5,907 nt of DNA, from positions 1-5,907 of the forward strand of contig CALEMG010000391.1 of the NCBI GenBank assembly GCA_937910835.1. The letters run 5' to 3'. Shown here one piece after another: positions 5,757 through 5,907 of this stretch. This stretch comes from an uncultured Alphaproteobacteria bacterium. GTDB taxonomy: Bacteria > Pseudomonadota > Alphaproteobacteria > Sneathiellales > Sneathiellaceae. Under the pieces are notes generated by a model. It was not told the DNA's origin, ran no database searches, and worked only from the letters and a program-made list of their open reading frames with translations. The position numbers and the translations under genes are program-made. Positions within the stretch are counted from its first letter, which is position 1; every line of letters begins with the position of its first letter.

Positions 5757-5907
5757 TCAGACGCGCTTCATTACGAGGCAGGCATTGGTGCCGCCAAATC
5801 CGAAGGAGTTGGAGAGAACAGCATCCACCTTCTTTTCCTGCGCCTTATTCGGCACAAGGTTGATCTCGGAGCTTTCTTCCGGGTCCTGCAAATTGATTGT
5901 TGGGGGC
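5757..5907 (-). CDS. fabF: beta-ketoacyl-ACP synthase II, C-terminal end only
   Basis: Only the last 49 residues are present, because the gene runs off the right edge. They contain NLQDPEE, INLVPNKAQ and the family's closing LSNSFGFGGTNACLVMKR. The GFGG loop holds the phenylalanine that gates the active site in FabF-type condensing enzymes; the catalytic Cys and two His residues lie outside the window. The enzyme condenses malonyl-ACP with a growing acyl-ACP in type II fatty acid elongation. FabF rather than FabB is favoured by the wording of this tail and by mltG lying just downstream, a common arrangement. The stop codon is 19 bp before mltG. Confidence 0.9.
   Translation of the reverse strand, partial: PPTINLQDPEESSEINLVPNKAQEKKVDAVLSNSFGFGGTNACLVMKRV

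Noticed and set aside
4805..5863. A 352-codon + strand frame opposite mltG and the end of fabF
   Set aside because: It is antisense to two well-identified genes, with no recognisable domain.

Overview
The window looks like core chromosome of an alphaproteobacterium. It is GC-rich (roughly 60% by eye), tightly packed, and its proteins have an alphaproteobacterial look, for example the LPPLRE...SLGQNFLLDLNLT opening of RsmA and the SSPSGAGK opening of guanylate kinase. Nothing in it identifies a genus. I see no tRNA, rRNA, CRISPR array, insertion sequence or phage gene.

Layout. Bases 1-1767 on the + strand carry the 3' part of pdxA (vitamin B6 synthesis) and complete rsmA/ksgA (16S rRNA dimethyladenosine methyltransferase), which overlap by 8 bp. 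Everything from 1761 to the right edge is on the - strand. Read in its own direction it runs fabF (3' end only), mltG, an unrecognised membrane protein, yicC, gmk. The two blocks converge, and the last codons of rsmA and gmk overlap by 7 bp, so no dedicated terminator fits between them.

The clusters fabF-mltG-yicC-gmk (fatty acid elongation, glycan strand termination, RNA turnover, GMP kinase) and pdxA-rsmA are familiar alphaproteobacterial housekeeping neighbourhoods. The part that does not belong to that familiar set is the 427-residue protein at 3388-4671, between mltG and yicC. It has a helical N-terminus, a long Pro/Ala/Glu-rich linker and a C-terminal domain of about four membrane helices. 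It has its own upstream gap with a -35-like TTGACA, and a well-spaced candidate promoter containing a 12-bp palindrome lies between it and yicC, so the - strand block may be two or three transcription units.

I found no convincing new multi-gene system. The items most worth a second look are the unrecognised membrane protein, an alanine in place of the usual Ser/Thr after the P-loop lysine of guanylate kinase, and the palindrome-in-spacer promoter before yicC.
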